This document shows positions 1 through 9,362 of a stretch of DNA of 64,000 nt, piece by piece (positions within the stretch are counted from its first letter, which is position 1; each line of letters opens with the position of its first letter). The translations under genes and the position numbers were made by a program. The notes below the pieces were generated by a model, which saw only the letters and a list, made by a program, of their open reading frames with translations, did not search any database and had not been told where the DNA came from. Source of the stretch: Bifidobacterium catenulatum PV20-2 (GTDB taxonomy: Bacteria > Actinomycetota > Actinomycetes > Actinomycetales > Bifidobacteriaceae); assembly GCF_000800455.1 (NCBI RefSeq), contig NZ_CP007456.1, positions 1,984,001-2,048,000 of the forward strand. Reading direction: 5' to 3'.

Positions 1-3000
1 CGATGCGCTGCTTTTCACCCTCCGAAAGGCGGCCGCCCAGCTCGCCAACCTGCGTATCCAAGCCGTTCGGCAGCGCATCGACCAACTCGAGCGCGGATGC
101 CTTGGCGAGCGCCTCGCGCAATACGGAATCGGGGATGGCGGACGCTGCGGAATCGGCAGAATTGCAGGCAATGGTGAGGTTCTCTCGAATCGTACCGTCA
201 AAAAGGTAAGTTTCCTGCCCCATCATCGTCTGCACACGGCGACGCCAGCTAGCGTCAACCTGAGGCAATGGAATATTCGATAGCGCAATCGTGCCGGAAT
301 CCGGATCCCAATAGCGCATGAGCAGCTTCAGCATCGTTGATTTTCCACGGCCGGACGGGCCTTGAATGCCAAGAATGCCATGCCGTGGAACATCGAGTGA
401 AACATGGTCGAGCACGGGTTGCGAGGCACTGTCGGAAGTGCGGCCGCCAGAAGTGTGGGCACTGGAACCGTAGCCGAATGTGACGTCGCTCATTGTCATA
501 CCTTGATATTCCGGGCGTTCGGCACCCTGCTCAACCACAGCGGGGGTCTCATCCATCAACGCAAACAGGCGACGCGCCGAAGCGAACGTTTGCGTCAAAT
601 TCGCCGGCAGCGCGCTCAATGCAAGCGTCGGACCAAACGAGCTGGTAAGCAATACGAAAGCCGCAACCAACGCAGGAGCGTTCGAATCCACGGAGCCCAT
701 CCAAATCAGGCCTTCCGGCATATCGGCGGCAGTGGAAACCGCAGTGCACAACGTCATCACAAGGAAAGCAGTAATCGCGGTAAACAGCATCACCAATACC
801 GCACCCAATCCTGCAAAATCACCATTCTTCGCACTCAATCGCAAACGTTTGCCCCACAGCGAAAGGGTGCGCCGAGCGATGGAAGCGAGCCGGGCACTAC
901 CTTGACCGAAGCGGATGATTTCGCCGATACCACGCATATCGTCAAGCATTTCGTCGTCGAGGGCGGCGGATTCCTTGCGAAGTTCCGGACCGACGCCTCG
1001 CACCGCCGACGCGAACAACTTTGGTAGTACGACGCCGACTGTGAGGTGCGCGATGACCAGCGTCACCGCGAGGGGTGCACTCAGGGTGAGCAATGCGAGT
1101 GTGTAGACGACGATGGTCACAACAGCGATGACGATCGGGCTGATGGTGTGCGCGAAGAAGATTTCCAACAGCTCCACGTCGGTGGTGACCAGCGCGATCA
1201 GGTCGCCCTTACCTTTGCCCGCAAGTTTGGCCGGGGCGAGACGCCGCAGGGCCGCGAAGGCTTTCGTACGGAACAATGCGAGCAGGCGGAACGCTACATT
1301 GTGGTTCATGAACTGTTCGGCATAGCGCATGCCGCCGCGGATCAGCGCGCAGACGGCCATGGCGGTGAGCGCTGCGGGAACGCTGAGATTCCAGATGGGC
1401 GAGCCGACAGCCGCGACAGCCGCCGCAATGCCGAATACCGGCAGGAAAGTGGCGGCGAGGTGGCCGAGCGCGCCGCAAACACATGCGACGATCATGTACC
1501 TACGCAGCGGTCCGACTTCCTTCAACAACCGCGCGATAAGGCGCGACGTAGGCATACCCTGTACGTCCGATTCTGCAGAAACGGACATACAAGGCACGGT
1601 TTCGGTACGCTGGCTGTCCGATTCGGGAGAATCGGACATGTTGGGTGCGCAAGCTGAAGTTACGCCGGTTGCGGATGTGAGCTGTTGGATTTGCGGCCGC
1701 ATTCCTACGTTTTCCACGGTTTGTTGGGCGTGGAACAGTTTGGCGTATGTTCCGTTGGCGCACATGAGTTCCGCGTGCATGCCCTGTTCCGCCACTCGCC
1801 CGCGTTCGAACACCACCACATGATCGGCGTCGGCTGCATTCGCCATGCGATGCGTCACCATGATCACGGTTTTGCCGCGATCGGCAAGCGCACGAATGGT
1901 TTGCAGAATCAGGGTTTCGCTTTCCACATCGACGCTGCTGGTGGCTTCGTCGAAAATGTAGACGGCAGACTCCCGCAGCAATGCGCGCGCGATGGCGATG
2001 CGCTGTTTTTGTCCGCCAGACAGGTTACTTGCGCCCTGTTCGATGGCCAGGTCAAGTTCTTGCGATTGCGCACGCACGAATTCGTCGATGTGCGCCGCTT
2101 CCAGCGCTTGCCACAGTTCGCTTTCGGTGGCATTCGGCTTGGCCATCAGCAGATTGTCGCGCAACGTTCCTGCAAAAAGGTGGCTTTGCGCCGCCACGAT
2201 GGCGATTTCTCTCGTAAGGGATTCGATGGAAAGATCGTTGATTTGGTACCGTTGCGTCGAGTTGTTTCCTGCATTTCCGGACAGCAGCCACATACGTCCT
2301 TCATATCCGGAAAGATTTCCGGAGAGCAGTTCGACGGCGGTAGATTTGCCGGATCCGGACGGACCGACGATGGCGGTCACCTGCCCGCGCCGCGCAGTGA
2401 AAGAGACGCCATGCAATGCGACGACCGAACCATCGTCATCTTTCGACATGCCTGTTTTTCCAGCACCAACCACAGCCGCCGCAACGTCCGCGCCCACGTC
2501 CGCATATCGGAACGACACGTCATCAAAGCACACGTCCACACCGTTATCGGAAGCGCCGAATTCCGGCATTCCCTGCATTCCGTGCGCAGGAATCGGCGTA
2601 TCAAGCAATGCGAAAATACGCTTGGTCGAAGTCATACCGTTCATCGCAACATGGAAGAACGAACCCAATTGGCGCAGCGGAATGAAGAAATCCGCGGAAA
2701 GAAGCACTATTAGCAGCACGCCGGCAAGCGGCAATGCGGCACCGTTCGCATACTGCCAGATCGCCACGCCCACGCCGGCCGCGGCACCCCCGTATGCAAC
2801 GACGTCCATGGCGGTGAGCGAGCGCAGCTGAATTTGCAGAACATTCATGGTCATTACGCGGAATTGTTCCGCCTGCTCGTTCATTTTCTTGGCGGCATGA
2901 GCATCCGCGTCAAAAGTTTTCAGCGTTTCAAGACCTTGTACATTGTCAAGAAACATAGATCCCATGTCGGTGTATTTGCCCCAATATTTTTTGAATACTC

Positions 3001-3625
3001 GGGCTGCACGCATTGCGACCATGCCAACAATCAATACAATCAACGGCGCGCATACAAGCAATGTAACAGCCGTCGGCATATTAATCGGCGCAACTATAAA
3101 AAATAACGTTACCGGCGCGAGAATCGCATAAAACAGTTGCGGTAGGAATAATTCGAAGAAGCTTTGGATTTGTTCGATGCCTTCACCGGCAGATTGCACC
3201 ACGTCGGCAGTGCTGATATGTTGCGAATATGATGGTCCAATCGCAAGCATTTTATTAAAAAGTTGTTCACGTAACGCGAGTTTGACACGCTCGGCCGCTT
3301 CCGCGCCAAAATAGGCCGCGGCGCGCATCATCAGAAACCGCAGCACTGCACAGACCACAATCGCCAACACGCATCCGACGTACGCTTCCGCGCTGAATCC
3401 GCCGTAGCCAAAGCCGACGAACATGCGGGAAATCAGGCCACTATCACCCATGGAGAACATGGGGTCGAACGCCGATTCCACCACGGCAAGCGCCGGTGAA
3501 AGCATGACCACCACCGTCACTACGAACACGACGTTGGACAGCAGTCCGATCCATTGACAGAGCACTTTCGCCGCAACCAACCGCCCCACGCCGGGAGCGA
3601 GGGAAAACAGCCGTTTGTCAAACAT
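1..3625 (-). CDS. Fused ABC exporter, two TMD-NBD halves (CydDC/multidrug type), 3' partial
   Basis: One uninterrupted reading frame of about 1,208 codons runs from an ATG at 3625 (preceded by GGAAAGGA) off the left edge of the window. Order of domains: membrane domain 1 (several hydrophobic segments), nucleotide-binding domain 1 with Walker A GPSGSGKST near 2350 and signature LSGGQKQRIAIARALL near 2010, a hydrophilic linker near 1560-1640, membrane domain 2, then nucleotide-binding domain 2 with Walker A GPSGRGKST near 350 and the signature LSEGEKQRI at the very edge. Walker B is DEATSS in half 1. Frame continuity was checked at both Walker A sites. Fusions of this kind in actinobacteria resemble CydDC (thiol export for cytochrome bd assembly) or heterodimeric drug exporters. 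No cyd gene is visible here, so the substrate is open. The end of the gene lies outside the window. Confidence 0.9.
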   Translation of the reverse strand, partial: MFDKRLFSLAPGVGRLVAAKVLCQWIGLLSNVVFVVTVVVMLSPALAVVESAFDPMFSMGDSGLISRMFVGFGYGGFSAEAYVGCVLAIVVCAVLRFLMMRAAAYFGAEAAERVKLALREQLFNKMLAIGPSYSQHISTADVVQSAGEGIEQIQSFFELFLPQLFYAILAPVTLFFIVAPINMPTAVTLLVCAPLIVLIVGMVAMRAARVFKKYWGKYTDMGSMFLDNVQGLETLKTFDADAHAAKKMNEQAEQFRVMTMNVLQIQLRSLTAMDVVAYGGAAAGVGVAIWQYANGAALPLAGVLLIVLLSADFFIPLRQLGSFFHVAMNGMTSTKRIFALLDTPIPAHGMQGMPEFGASDNGVDVCFDDVSFRYADVGADVAAAVVGAGKTGMSKDDDGSVVALHGVSFTARRGQVTAIVGPSGSGKSTAVELLSGNLSGYEGRMWLLSGNAGNNSTQRYQINDLSIESLTREIAIVAAQSHLFAGTLRDNLLMAKPNATESELWQALEAAHIDEFVRAQSQELDLAIEQGASNLSGGQKQRIAIARALLRESAVYIFDEATSSVDVESETLILQTIRALADRGKTVIMVTHRMANAADADHVVVFERGRVAEQGMHAELMCANGTYAKLFHAQQTVENVGMRPQIQQLTSATGVTSACAPNMSDSPESDSQRTETVPCMSVSAESDVQGMPTSRLIARLLKEVGPLRRYMIVACVCGALGHLAATFLPVFGIAAAVAAVGSPIWNLSVPAALTAMAVCALIRGGMRYAEQFMNHNVAFRLLALFRTKAFAALRRLAPAKLAGKGKGDLIALVTTDVELLEIFFAHTISPIVIAVVTIVVYTLALLTLSAPLAVTLVIAHLTVGVVLPKLFASAVRGVGPELRKESAALDDEMLDDMRGIGEIIRFGQGSARLASIARRTLSLWGKRLRLSAKNGDFAGLGAVLVMLFTAITAFLVMTLCTAVSTAADMPEGLIWMGSVDSNAPALVAAFVLLTSSFGPTLALSALPANLTQTFASARRLFALMDETPAVVEQGAERPEYQGMTMSDVTFGYGSSAHTSGGRTSDSASQPVLDHVSLDVPRHGILGIQGPSGRGKSTMLKLLMRYWDPDSGTIALSNIPLPQVDASWRRRVQTMMGQETYLFDGTIRENLTIACNSADSAASAIPDSVLREALAKASALELVDALPNGLDTQVGELGGRLSEGEKQRI
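1565..1638. repeat. Pair of palindromic repeats inside the exporter linker
   Basis: Two related imperfect or perfect palindromes lie about 50 bases apart, built on GTCCGATTC...GAATCGGAC (the second copy, 1616-1638, is perfect with a GGGA loop; the first is degenerate). They fall in the hydrophilic linker between the two exporter halves and encode the similar peptides MSVSAESD and MSDSPESD. They are either an in-frame duplication or a small repeat inserted in frame. Confidence 0.6.
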
Positions 3626-3796
3626 CGAAATCCTTTCCTTCACATTCACGCGGTTCAATTTGCGCGCCCGCATCACCATGTCTCTCGATTCAGCCTATCC
3701 GCCCGAAAACAGAAACGTCAAGAGCTCATCGCACATAGCAATCGCAAACGCATTTTCAGCAACAACACACGAACCAAGCGCACGTGCGGGGTTATT

Positions 3797-3976
3797 GGCC
3801 AAAATGTGTGTCTGGAATTGTCTCTGAGGCCTTGTGCTGCAAGGGTCTGGAGGTATTTGAATGTGATGGAGGGGACTTTCCAGGTCGGCCAAAATGTGTG
3901 TCTGAAACCGGTTGGGACGTCTTATAACAGTAGGCGTGAGGAGCGTTTGAATGTGGTTGTCTGAAAGGTATGAGAA
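3797..3976. repeat. Diverged 90-bp duplication at the left end of the IS
   Basis: GGCCAAAATGTGTGTCTG occurs at 3797 and again at 3887. In both copies the block TTTGAATGTG follows exactly 59 bases after the start of the motif (3856 and 3946). The shared spacing suggests an old tandem duplication of about 90 bases in which only the probable protein-binding parts stayed similar. The right end has no matching second copy. Confidence 0.6.
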
Positions 3977-5109
3977 TTCCTCTGTGTCCCGGATGTCACA
4001 CCACGATGAAGAAGAACGGAAAGACCTCGGCCGGTAGGACGCGCTGGCGGTGCAAGGATCCCGGCTGCGGTAGCTCGCTGTCGCGCGGCTATGATCGGCG
4101 GGCGGCGGATCTGGAGACGTCGCTGCGCTGGTTGTTGTCCAAGCAAAGCCAGGCCGAGTATGCGATCCCGGCGCGCACGCTGCGCCGGATGAACGAGTTG
4201 TTATGGAGCCTGTGGCCGCCGGTTCCGCTGGTCGACGAGGTGTATGACGTGGTGCATTTGGACGGTATTCACTTGCATCGGGATGCGGTCGTGTTGATAG
4301 CGATCGCCTGCGGGCATGTGATCGGCTGGTACGTCGCCAAAAGCGAGACCGCTGCCGCGTGGGCTCATCTCATGGCCAGGATCGCCCCGCCACTGGCGGT
4401 GGTGGTCGACGGGGGCGGTGGCATTCTGAAGGCATTGCGCGAGCACTGGCCTGATACCAAGGTGCAGCGGTGCTTGTTTCACGTGTGCATGAACATCACC
4501 CAGCTCACCGGAATCAAGCCAAGGTCCGAGGCAGGCAAACAACTGCGGAAGATTGCTGTCGCCTTGAGCCGCGTGACGGACACGGATGCCGCGGCCGCAT
4601 GGCTCGCCTCCTACAACCAGTGGGAGCAAACGTACGACGCGTTCCTTGACGAGAAGAGCACGTACGCGGACGGTACCATAGCCGACCAGCACCAACGCCT
4701 CGTCAAAGCCAAACGCATGATCCGCAGACGTATCCGCGAGAACCACCTGTTCACGTTCCTGGAACCACCCAAGGGTTGCACCACGCCGATCCCAGCGACG
4801 AACAACCTCATCGAGTCATGGAACGGGCGGATCCGCGACATGCTCCGCCACCACCGGGGATTAAGCCTGTTGCGCCGAATCAAGGCGATCTGCTGGTGGT
4901 GTTATCAACACACCCGACAGCCCAAACCAGCCTCATGGCTCATAACCAACGCCATCAGTGACCAGCAGATCGAGGAACTCTACCGCAAAGCATGGGAACA
5001 CAGCCCACAAGGCGCATACGAAACCTACGGCATCCCCAACCGGTACGGCACCGGCATCGACTGGAACGAATTCCACACCCGCGTAAAATACCCCAACACC
5101 ACCGACTAA
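3970..5109 (+). CDS. IS256-group (IS1249-like) DDE transposase
   Basis: The 379-residue protein begins with a zinc-ribbon-like segment (CPGC near residue 9 and a CKDPGC pair near residue 34) and a short helical DNA-binding region. The catalytic DDE core follows: D in VVHLDGIHL, D in VVVDGGGG, and E in NNLIESWNGR near residue 280. A conserved C/D(2)H-like stretch, RCLFHVCMN, lies between the second D and the E, as in the IS256 group. Length, zinc ribbon and ends fit IS1249-like elements. The frame is complete, so the element may be active. Confidence 0.92.
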   Translation: MRIPLCPGCHTTMKKNGKTSAGRTRWRCKDPGCGSSLSRGYDRRAADLETSLRWLLSKQSQAEYAIPARTLRRMNELLWSLWPPVPLVDEVYDVVHLDGIHLHRDAVVLIAIACGHVIGWYVAKSETAAAWAHLMARIAPPLAVVVDGGGGILKALREHWPDTKVQRCLFHVCMNITQLTGIKPRSEAGKQLRKIAVALSRVTDTDAAAAWLASYNQWEQTYDAFLDEKSTYADGTIADQHQRLVKAKRMIRRRIRENHLFTFLEPPKGCTTPIPATNNLIESWNGRIRDMLRHHRGLSLLRRIKAICWWCYQHTRQPKPASWLITNAISDQQIEELYRKAWEHSPQGAYETYGIPNRYGTGIDWNEFHTRVKYPNTTD

Positions 5110-5154
5110 CCCCATACCACCAGACACACATTTTGGCCAATAACCCCACGTGCG

Positions 5155-5625
5155 GCACATGCCACACGACCAGCGAAACAGCGAAAGAATAAAAAGGCTG
5201 GATGTTCGCCGTTGAGCAAGCAGCCCTCTGACGCAAGGGGTAAATTGCGTCACTCGTGAGTGTACTCGATAAAAATCGCTCGCACCACCATTTCTTCGCA
5301 TTTCGCTGGTTTTACGGTCATTTCGGGGATATCTGGAAAGCATGACAGCTCCCCCGCAACCGTTACGTCAAGCCTTTTTCGAACGAATACAGCACGCCAC
5401 CAAACACTTGATTTTTGACGGAATAGCACCATTTGTCAGTTCATACAAAGTTGATGAAATATTTCTTGTCGCTTCTCACAATGCAGACTTACGGCTCCGT
5501 AACTTAGAATGTGCGAGGTGCGCAAGGGGTAGGAAACGCGGACACACGGTTTGTACCGCTCCCGCACGCATCACAAGCAGAAATACGCGGAAACAACGCA
5601 AAAACCGCGAGAAAGAGAACGCTTC
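5155..5625. other. Intergenic region upstream of the acyl-CoA synthetase
   Basis: No gene is supported in these 471 bases. A TAGAAT at 5505-5510 is a possible -10 box for the synthetase, but no convincing -35 box sits 17 bases before it. Together with 3626-3780 it forms the original divergent control region, now separated by the insertion sequence. Confidence 0.4.
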
Positions 5626-7449
5626 ATGCTCACCGAGTACACCACCCCGGGCGAATCCGTTGAGGTGCGCGACGACGAATCCATCTATTCCCTGCTTACC
5701 GGACGCATCGCGCGCACTGGCGAGGATACCGTAATCGCGGAACACAAAACCGCCCCCGGCCAATGGGCGAAGGTCACTACCGGCGAATTCCACAAGGATG
5801 TGATCGCCGCCGCCAAAGGTCTTATCGCGTTCGGCATCGCCAAGGGCGACGCCGTCACCATCTTCTCCACCACCCGCTACGAGTGGGGCGTGCTCGACTT
5901 TGCACTGGCCGCCATCGGCGCAGTGAACGTGCCGATCTACGACACTGATTCCGCGGCGCAGGCCGAGCGCATTCTCAACGATTCGGATGTGAAACTGGCC
6001 ATCGCCGACAATCGCGAGCGCTTCGACCGTCTCGACTCCGTAATCGACCGCTGCCCGTCTCTCAAGCACATTCTGATGCTCGATTCCAACGCCATGGGCG
6101 CGTTGGAAGGCTTGGGGGTCACCGTGTCCGACGAGGAGCTGGAAGCGCGCATCGATTCGGTGCATGCAGACGATCTGGCCACCATCGTGTACACGTCCGG
6201 TTCGACGGGAGCTCCAAAGGGTGCCGAGCTTTCGCACCGCAATTTCATATCGATCACGCGCGCGGGCAGTCTGGCGTTGCATGAGATCGTTCTCGAAGAT
6301 CATCCGCGACTGCTTCTCTTCCTGCCGCTCGCCCACTGTTTCGCACGGTTCATCCAGTACGCGTCGATCGCTTCCGACGACGGCGTGGTCGGCTATCTGC
6401 CGGACACAAAGACGTTGCTGCCCGATTTGCGTTCCTTCGAACCGACATATCTGCTAGGCGTACCACGAGTGTTCGAGAAGGTGTATAACGCGGCCTCCCG
6501 CAAGGCCGGCATGGGCTGGAAGGGACGTCTGTTCCTCAAGGCGGCCGAAGCCGCACGCGATTGGTCGCGCATGCAGCAGGCCGGTGAGCAGCCGACCATG
6601 AAGCAGACCGCCGAACATCTCTCGTATGAGGCTTCCGTATACCGTACCGTGCGTAGTGCTCTCGGCCCGCGCATCCGCTACGTGGCATGCGGCGGCGCTC
6701 CTCTGGACGTGTCTCTGGCGCATTTCTTCAACGGTATCGGCCTGCCGATGATTCAGGGTTACGGTATGACGGAAACCGCTGCGCCGTTCGCAGCCAACCG
6801 CGTCACCGACAATGTGATCGGCACTGTTGGCCAACCGGCTCCGGGATCATCTGTGCGCATTTCCGATGATGGCGAACTTCAGGTGAAGGGCCCGAACGTG
6901 TTCAGGGGCTACCACAATCTGCCTGAGAAGACGGCGGAAGCGTTCACCGAGGATGGGTGGCTGAAAACGGGTGATTTGGCGTCGATTGACGACGAGGGAC
7001 GTATTACGATCACCGGCCGTAAGAAGGACATCATCATCACTGCCGGCGGTAAGAACGTCTCCCCGATTCCGATGGAGCAGGAGATCGTGAAATGTCCGAT
7101 TGTGGAGCATGCGGTGGTTGTCGGCGACAATCGCCCGTTCGTCGGTGCGCTGATCACGCTGGATCCGGAAGGATTGGCAGCTTGGCTGCCGTCCGTGGGA
7201 TTGTCTGCAGACACTCCGCTCGACCGCATCGCGACCGTCGCTGCCGTTCACGATGAGATTCAGAAGTATGTGGACAAGGCGAACGCAACGGTTTCGCGCG
7301 CCGAATCCGTACGAAAGTTCGTAGTGCTAGATACCCAGTTCACGCAGGAAAACAAGTGCCTGACCCCGTCGCTGAAAGTGGTGCGTCCGGCAGTGAACCG
7401 CGTGTTCGCGCAGGTGATCGATCAGCAGCTGTACTCCGGCAAACGCTGA
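5626..7449 (+). CDS. fadD: Long-chain acyl-CoA synthetase (AMP-forming)
   Basis: The 607-residue protein is an ANL-superfamily adenylating enzyme that activates fatty acids to acyl-CoA, here probably for recycling of exogenous fatty acids into membrane lipid. The AMP-binding motif YTSGSTGAPKG is at about residues 189-199, the second motif YGMTETAAP near 378, and the GRKKDIIITAGGKN hinge and catalytic region near 463. The start at 5626 is chosen because GAGAAAGAG precedes it by about 7 bases; an upstream in-frame codon at 5551 has no such site. A hairpin terminator follows the stop. The chain-length preference cannot be read from the sequence. Confidence 0.9.
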   Translation: MLTEYTTPGESVEVRDDESIYSLLTGRIARTGEDTVIAEHKTAPGQWAKVTTGEFHKDVIAAAKGLIAFGIAKGDAVTIFSTTRYEWGVLDFALAAIGAVNVPIYDTDSAAQAERILNDSDVKLAIADNRERFDRLDSVIDRCPSLKHILMLDSNAMGALEGLGVTVSDEELEARIDSVHADDLATIVYTSGSTGAPKGAELSHRNFISITRAGSLALHEIVLEDHPRLLLFLPLAHCFARFIQYASIASDDGVVGYLPDTKTLLPDLRSFEPTYLLGVPRVFEKVYNAASRKAGMGWKGRLFLKAAEAARDWSRMQQAGEQPTMKQTAEHLSYEASVYRTVRSALGPRIRYVACGGAPLDVSLAHFFNGIGLPMIQGYGMTETAAPFAANRVTDNVIGTVGQPAPGSSVRISDDGELQVKGPNVFRGYHNLPEKTAEAFTEDGWLKTGDLASIDDEGRITITGRKKDIIITAGGKNVSPIPMEQEIVKCPIVEHAVVVGDNRPFVGALITLDPEGLAAWLPSVGLSADTPLDRIATVAAVHDEIQKYVDKANATVSRAESVRKFVVLDTQFTQENKCLTPSLKVVRPAVNRVFAQVIDQQLYSGKR

Positions 7450-7463
7450 ATCGCATAATACAT

Positions 7464-7515
7464 AAAAGCGTGGGGTGCGAGAGAATACAAACGTTCTCTC
7501 GTACCCCACGCTTTT
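7464..7515 (+). terminator. Rho-independent terminator of the acyl-CoA synthetase gene
   Basis: A 21-bp stem with one mismatch (AAAAGCGTGGGG... paired with ...CCCCACGCTTTT) and an 8-base loop starts 14 bases after the stop codon and continues into TTTTGTTCTGT. Confidence 0.9.
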
Positions 7516-7769
7516 GTTCTGTCTGTACAACTTTCAAGGAATGCAAACGAGCGTCGGAGATCGGAAGTGATCCGACCTGCCGGCGCTCATACGGCAGAGA
7601 TTAGTGATGAATCAGGAATGCCTAACGACACTCCATCAGCCATTGTCAGTAAAGCGACAATCAGTGACGGTTCCGTCAGTGCATAACGCGTGCGGTAACG
7701 GTGCGACAGAAGACGAAGGCGTACGAGGGTACGTCGAGTCTTCTGCCGTACCGTTAACGCTCCGTTATG
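7516..7769. other. Convergent intergenic region with a large cruciform
   Basis: No gene is supported. An imperfect inverted repeat of about 20 bp (7695-7714 against 7738-7758) encloses a smaller CGTAC/GTACG hairpin. It lies 12 bases beyond the araA stop, so it may end or protect the araBDA transcript, but no run of T follows it on the minus strand. The motif CAGTGACGGTT also occurs twice nearby, near 7663 and 7772. Confidence 0.55.
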
Positions 7770-9287
7770 TCAGTGACGGTTGTTGAGGCGGTGATACATT
7801 TCGGAGATCTCCAGGTCACGCTCGAATTCTGCGACCTTGGTGTTCGCGTCGATGGTGGCGAGCTCGACACCGGCAATGCGGGCGAAGTCTTCCCAAGCCT
7901 CACGACCAACGGAGGTGGTCATGCAAGTGTGGTGGGAGGCGCCGGAACGCAGCCAGCACTCGGCGGAGGTCTTGAGGTTCGGCTGCGGCTTCCACAGACC
8001 ACGGGCGCACGGCAACTGCTTGAGCTCTCCGAGCGGCTCGACCACGTCGACCAGGTTCATGGTCAGGCGGAAACGTTCGCGCACGTCAGACATGGACACG
8101 ACAACGGCATCCTTCTTCGGGGCGACAGTGAAGACCAAACGCACCGGATCGGCCTTGCCACCGATGCCGAGCGGGTGGATTTCCAGCTTCGGCTTGGCGA
8201 TGGTGCCGACGGACGGGGAGACTTCAAGCATGTGGGAGCCCATGATCATCTCGTTGCCCGGGGTGAAATTGTAGGAATAGTCTTCCATGAGGGAAGCACC
8301 ACCTTCGAGGCCGTAGCCCATCACTGCGCCGATGCGCACGAGCACGGCGGTCTTCCAGTCGCCTTCGGCGGAGAAGCCGAAGCCGTACTCGGACGGGAAG
8401 CGCTGCGGGCCAACTCCCGGCAGCTGCGGGAGGGCGCCCAGGTCTTCGAAGTTGTCGACGCCGGCGGTGCAGCCGTTAGCGCGCATCATGTTGACCATAG
8501 CGGCTTCTTCCTTGGCCGCGATGAACAGGGAGTCGTACTTGGCGTCGAGCAGAGCCGGGTCAACGTCGTACTTGGCCTTGTAGTCTTCGATGATGTCCTT
8601 GACCTGGTCATCCTTGACGGCGTCGTAGGCTGCGACGAGTTCGTTGACTGCCCAAGTGTTGATGGATGCGCCGAACACGCGCTCGGCTTCGGTCTTGTCG
8701 CCTTCGGTGACGGCCACATTGCGCATGTTGTCGCCCCAACGCATGACCTTCATGTTGTTGGATGCGTCCCAGCCGGCGCAGGCGCGTGCCCAGGTGCCGA
8801 TTTCTTCGGCAACAGCCGGATCGGTGTAGTGGCCGACCACAATCTTGCGGTTGATGCCTAGACGGGTCAGAATGTAGCCGAACTCACGGTCGCCGTGTGC
8901 GGCCTGGTTCAGGTTCATGAAGTCCATGTCGATGGTTTCCCACGGGATTTCGAAGTGGTGCTGCGTGTTGAGCTGCAGCAGCGGCTTGGTGAGCACTTCG
9001 AGGCCGCGGATCCACATCTTGGCCGGGGAGAAGGTGTGGCACCAGGTGATCACACCGATGACGTTCGGATTGGCGGAGGCTTCGACCATGAAGGCCTTGA
9101 CGCCGTCGGAGGACTTCAGGGTCGGCTTGAGCACCACCTTGACCGGGATTTTGCCGGTTGCGTTGAGTGCGTCGACGATTTCGCCGGACTGCTCACCCAC
9201 CTGACGCAGCGCTTCTTCGCCGTACAGATCCTGGGATCCGACGCCAAACCAGACTTCCTTGCCTTCAAACGGGTTTTCCATTGCCAT
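7770..9287 (-). CDS. araA: L-arabinose isomerase
   Basis: The 505-residue enzyme converts L-arabinose to L-ribulose, the first step of arabinose use. It matches the usual AraA length of about 500. The metal and catalytic residues are visible: E in FSAEGDWK and E in LMEDYSY, with H in MGSHMLEV and H in SGASHHT. The start has AAAGGAA 9 bases upstream; a second ATG two codons later is also possible. It is the last gene of araB-araD-araA, with 75 bases between it and araD. Expression should follow the operators upstream of araB. Confidence 0.97.
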   Translation of the reverse strand: MAMENPFEGKEVWFGVGSQDLYGEEALRQVGEQSGEIVDALNATGKIPVKVVLKPTLKSSDGVKAFMVEASANPNVIGVITWCHTFSPAKMWIRGLEVLTKPLLQLNTQHHFEIPWETIDMDFMNLNQAAHGDREFGYILTRLGINRKIVVGHYTDPAVAEEIGTWARACAGWDASNNMKVMRWGDNMRNVAVTEGDKTEAERVFGASINTWAVNELVAAYDAVKDDQVKDIIEDYKAKYDVDPALLDAKYDSLFIAAKEEAAMVNMMRANGCTAGVDNFEDLGALPQLPGVGPQRFPSEYGFGFSAEGDWKTAVLVRIGAVMGYGLEGGASLMEDYSYNFTPGNEMIMGSHMLEVSPSVGTIAKPKLEIHPLGIGGKADPVRLVFTVAPKKDAVVVSMSDVRERFRLTMNLVDVVEPLGELKQLPCARGLWKPQPNLKTSAECWLRSGASHHTCMTTSVGREAWEDFARIAGVELATIDANTKVAEFERDLEISEMYHRLNNRH

Positions 9288-9362
9288 GTGATTGTTCCTT
9301 TACTTCGTTGTTTATGGAATTTTTAAATTATTATTTCGATTGCGGATTTGCGGGTTTGTGGC

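Larger units (their letters stand above)
3789..5146 (+). mobile_element. IS256/IS1249-type insertion sequence, intact, 1,358 bp
   Basis: The element has perfect 27-bp terminal inverted repeats that start GGGTTATTGGCC (left 3789-3815, right 5120-5146) and is bounded by an 8-bp duplication. It carries one transposase gene in its plus orientation. The left end holds a second copy of the inner 18 bases of the repeat at 3887-3904. The target was the intergenic space between the exporter and the acyl-CoA synthetase, so no gene appears broken, but the upstream regions of both divergent genes are now split. Confidence 0.93.
3781..5154. repeat. 8-bp target-site duplication flanking the IS
   Basis: CACGTGCG occurs directly outside each end of the insertion sequence, at 3781-3788 and 5147-5154. 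An 8-bp duplication is the usual size for the IS256 group. The identical copies mean the element transposed here as a unit and has not been rearranged since. Confidence 0.9.
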
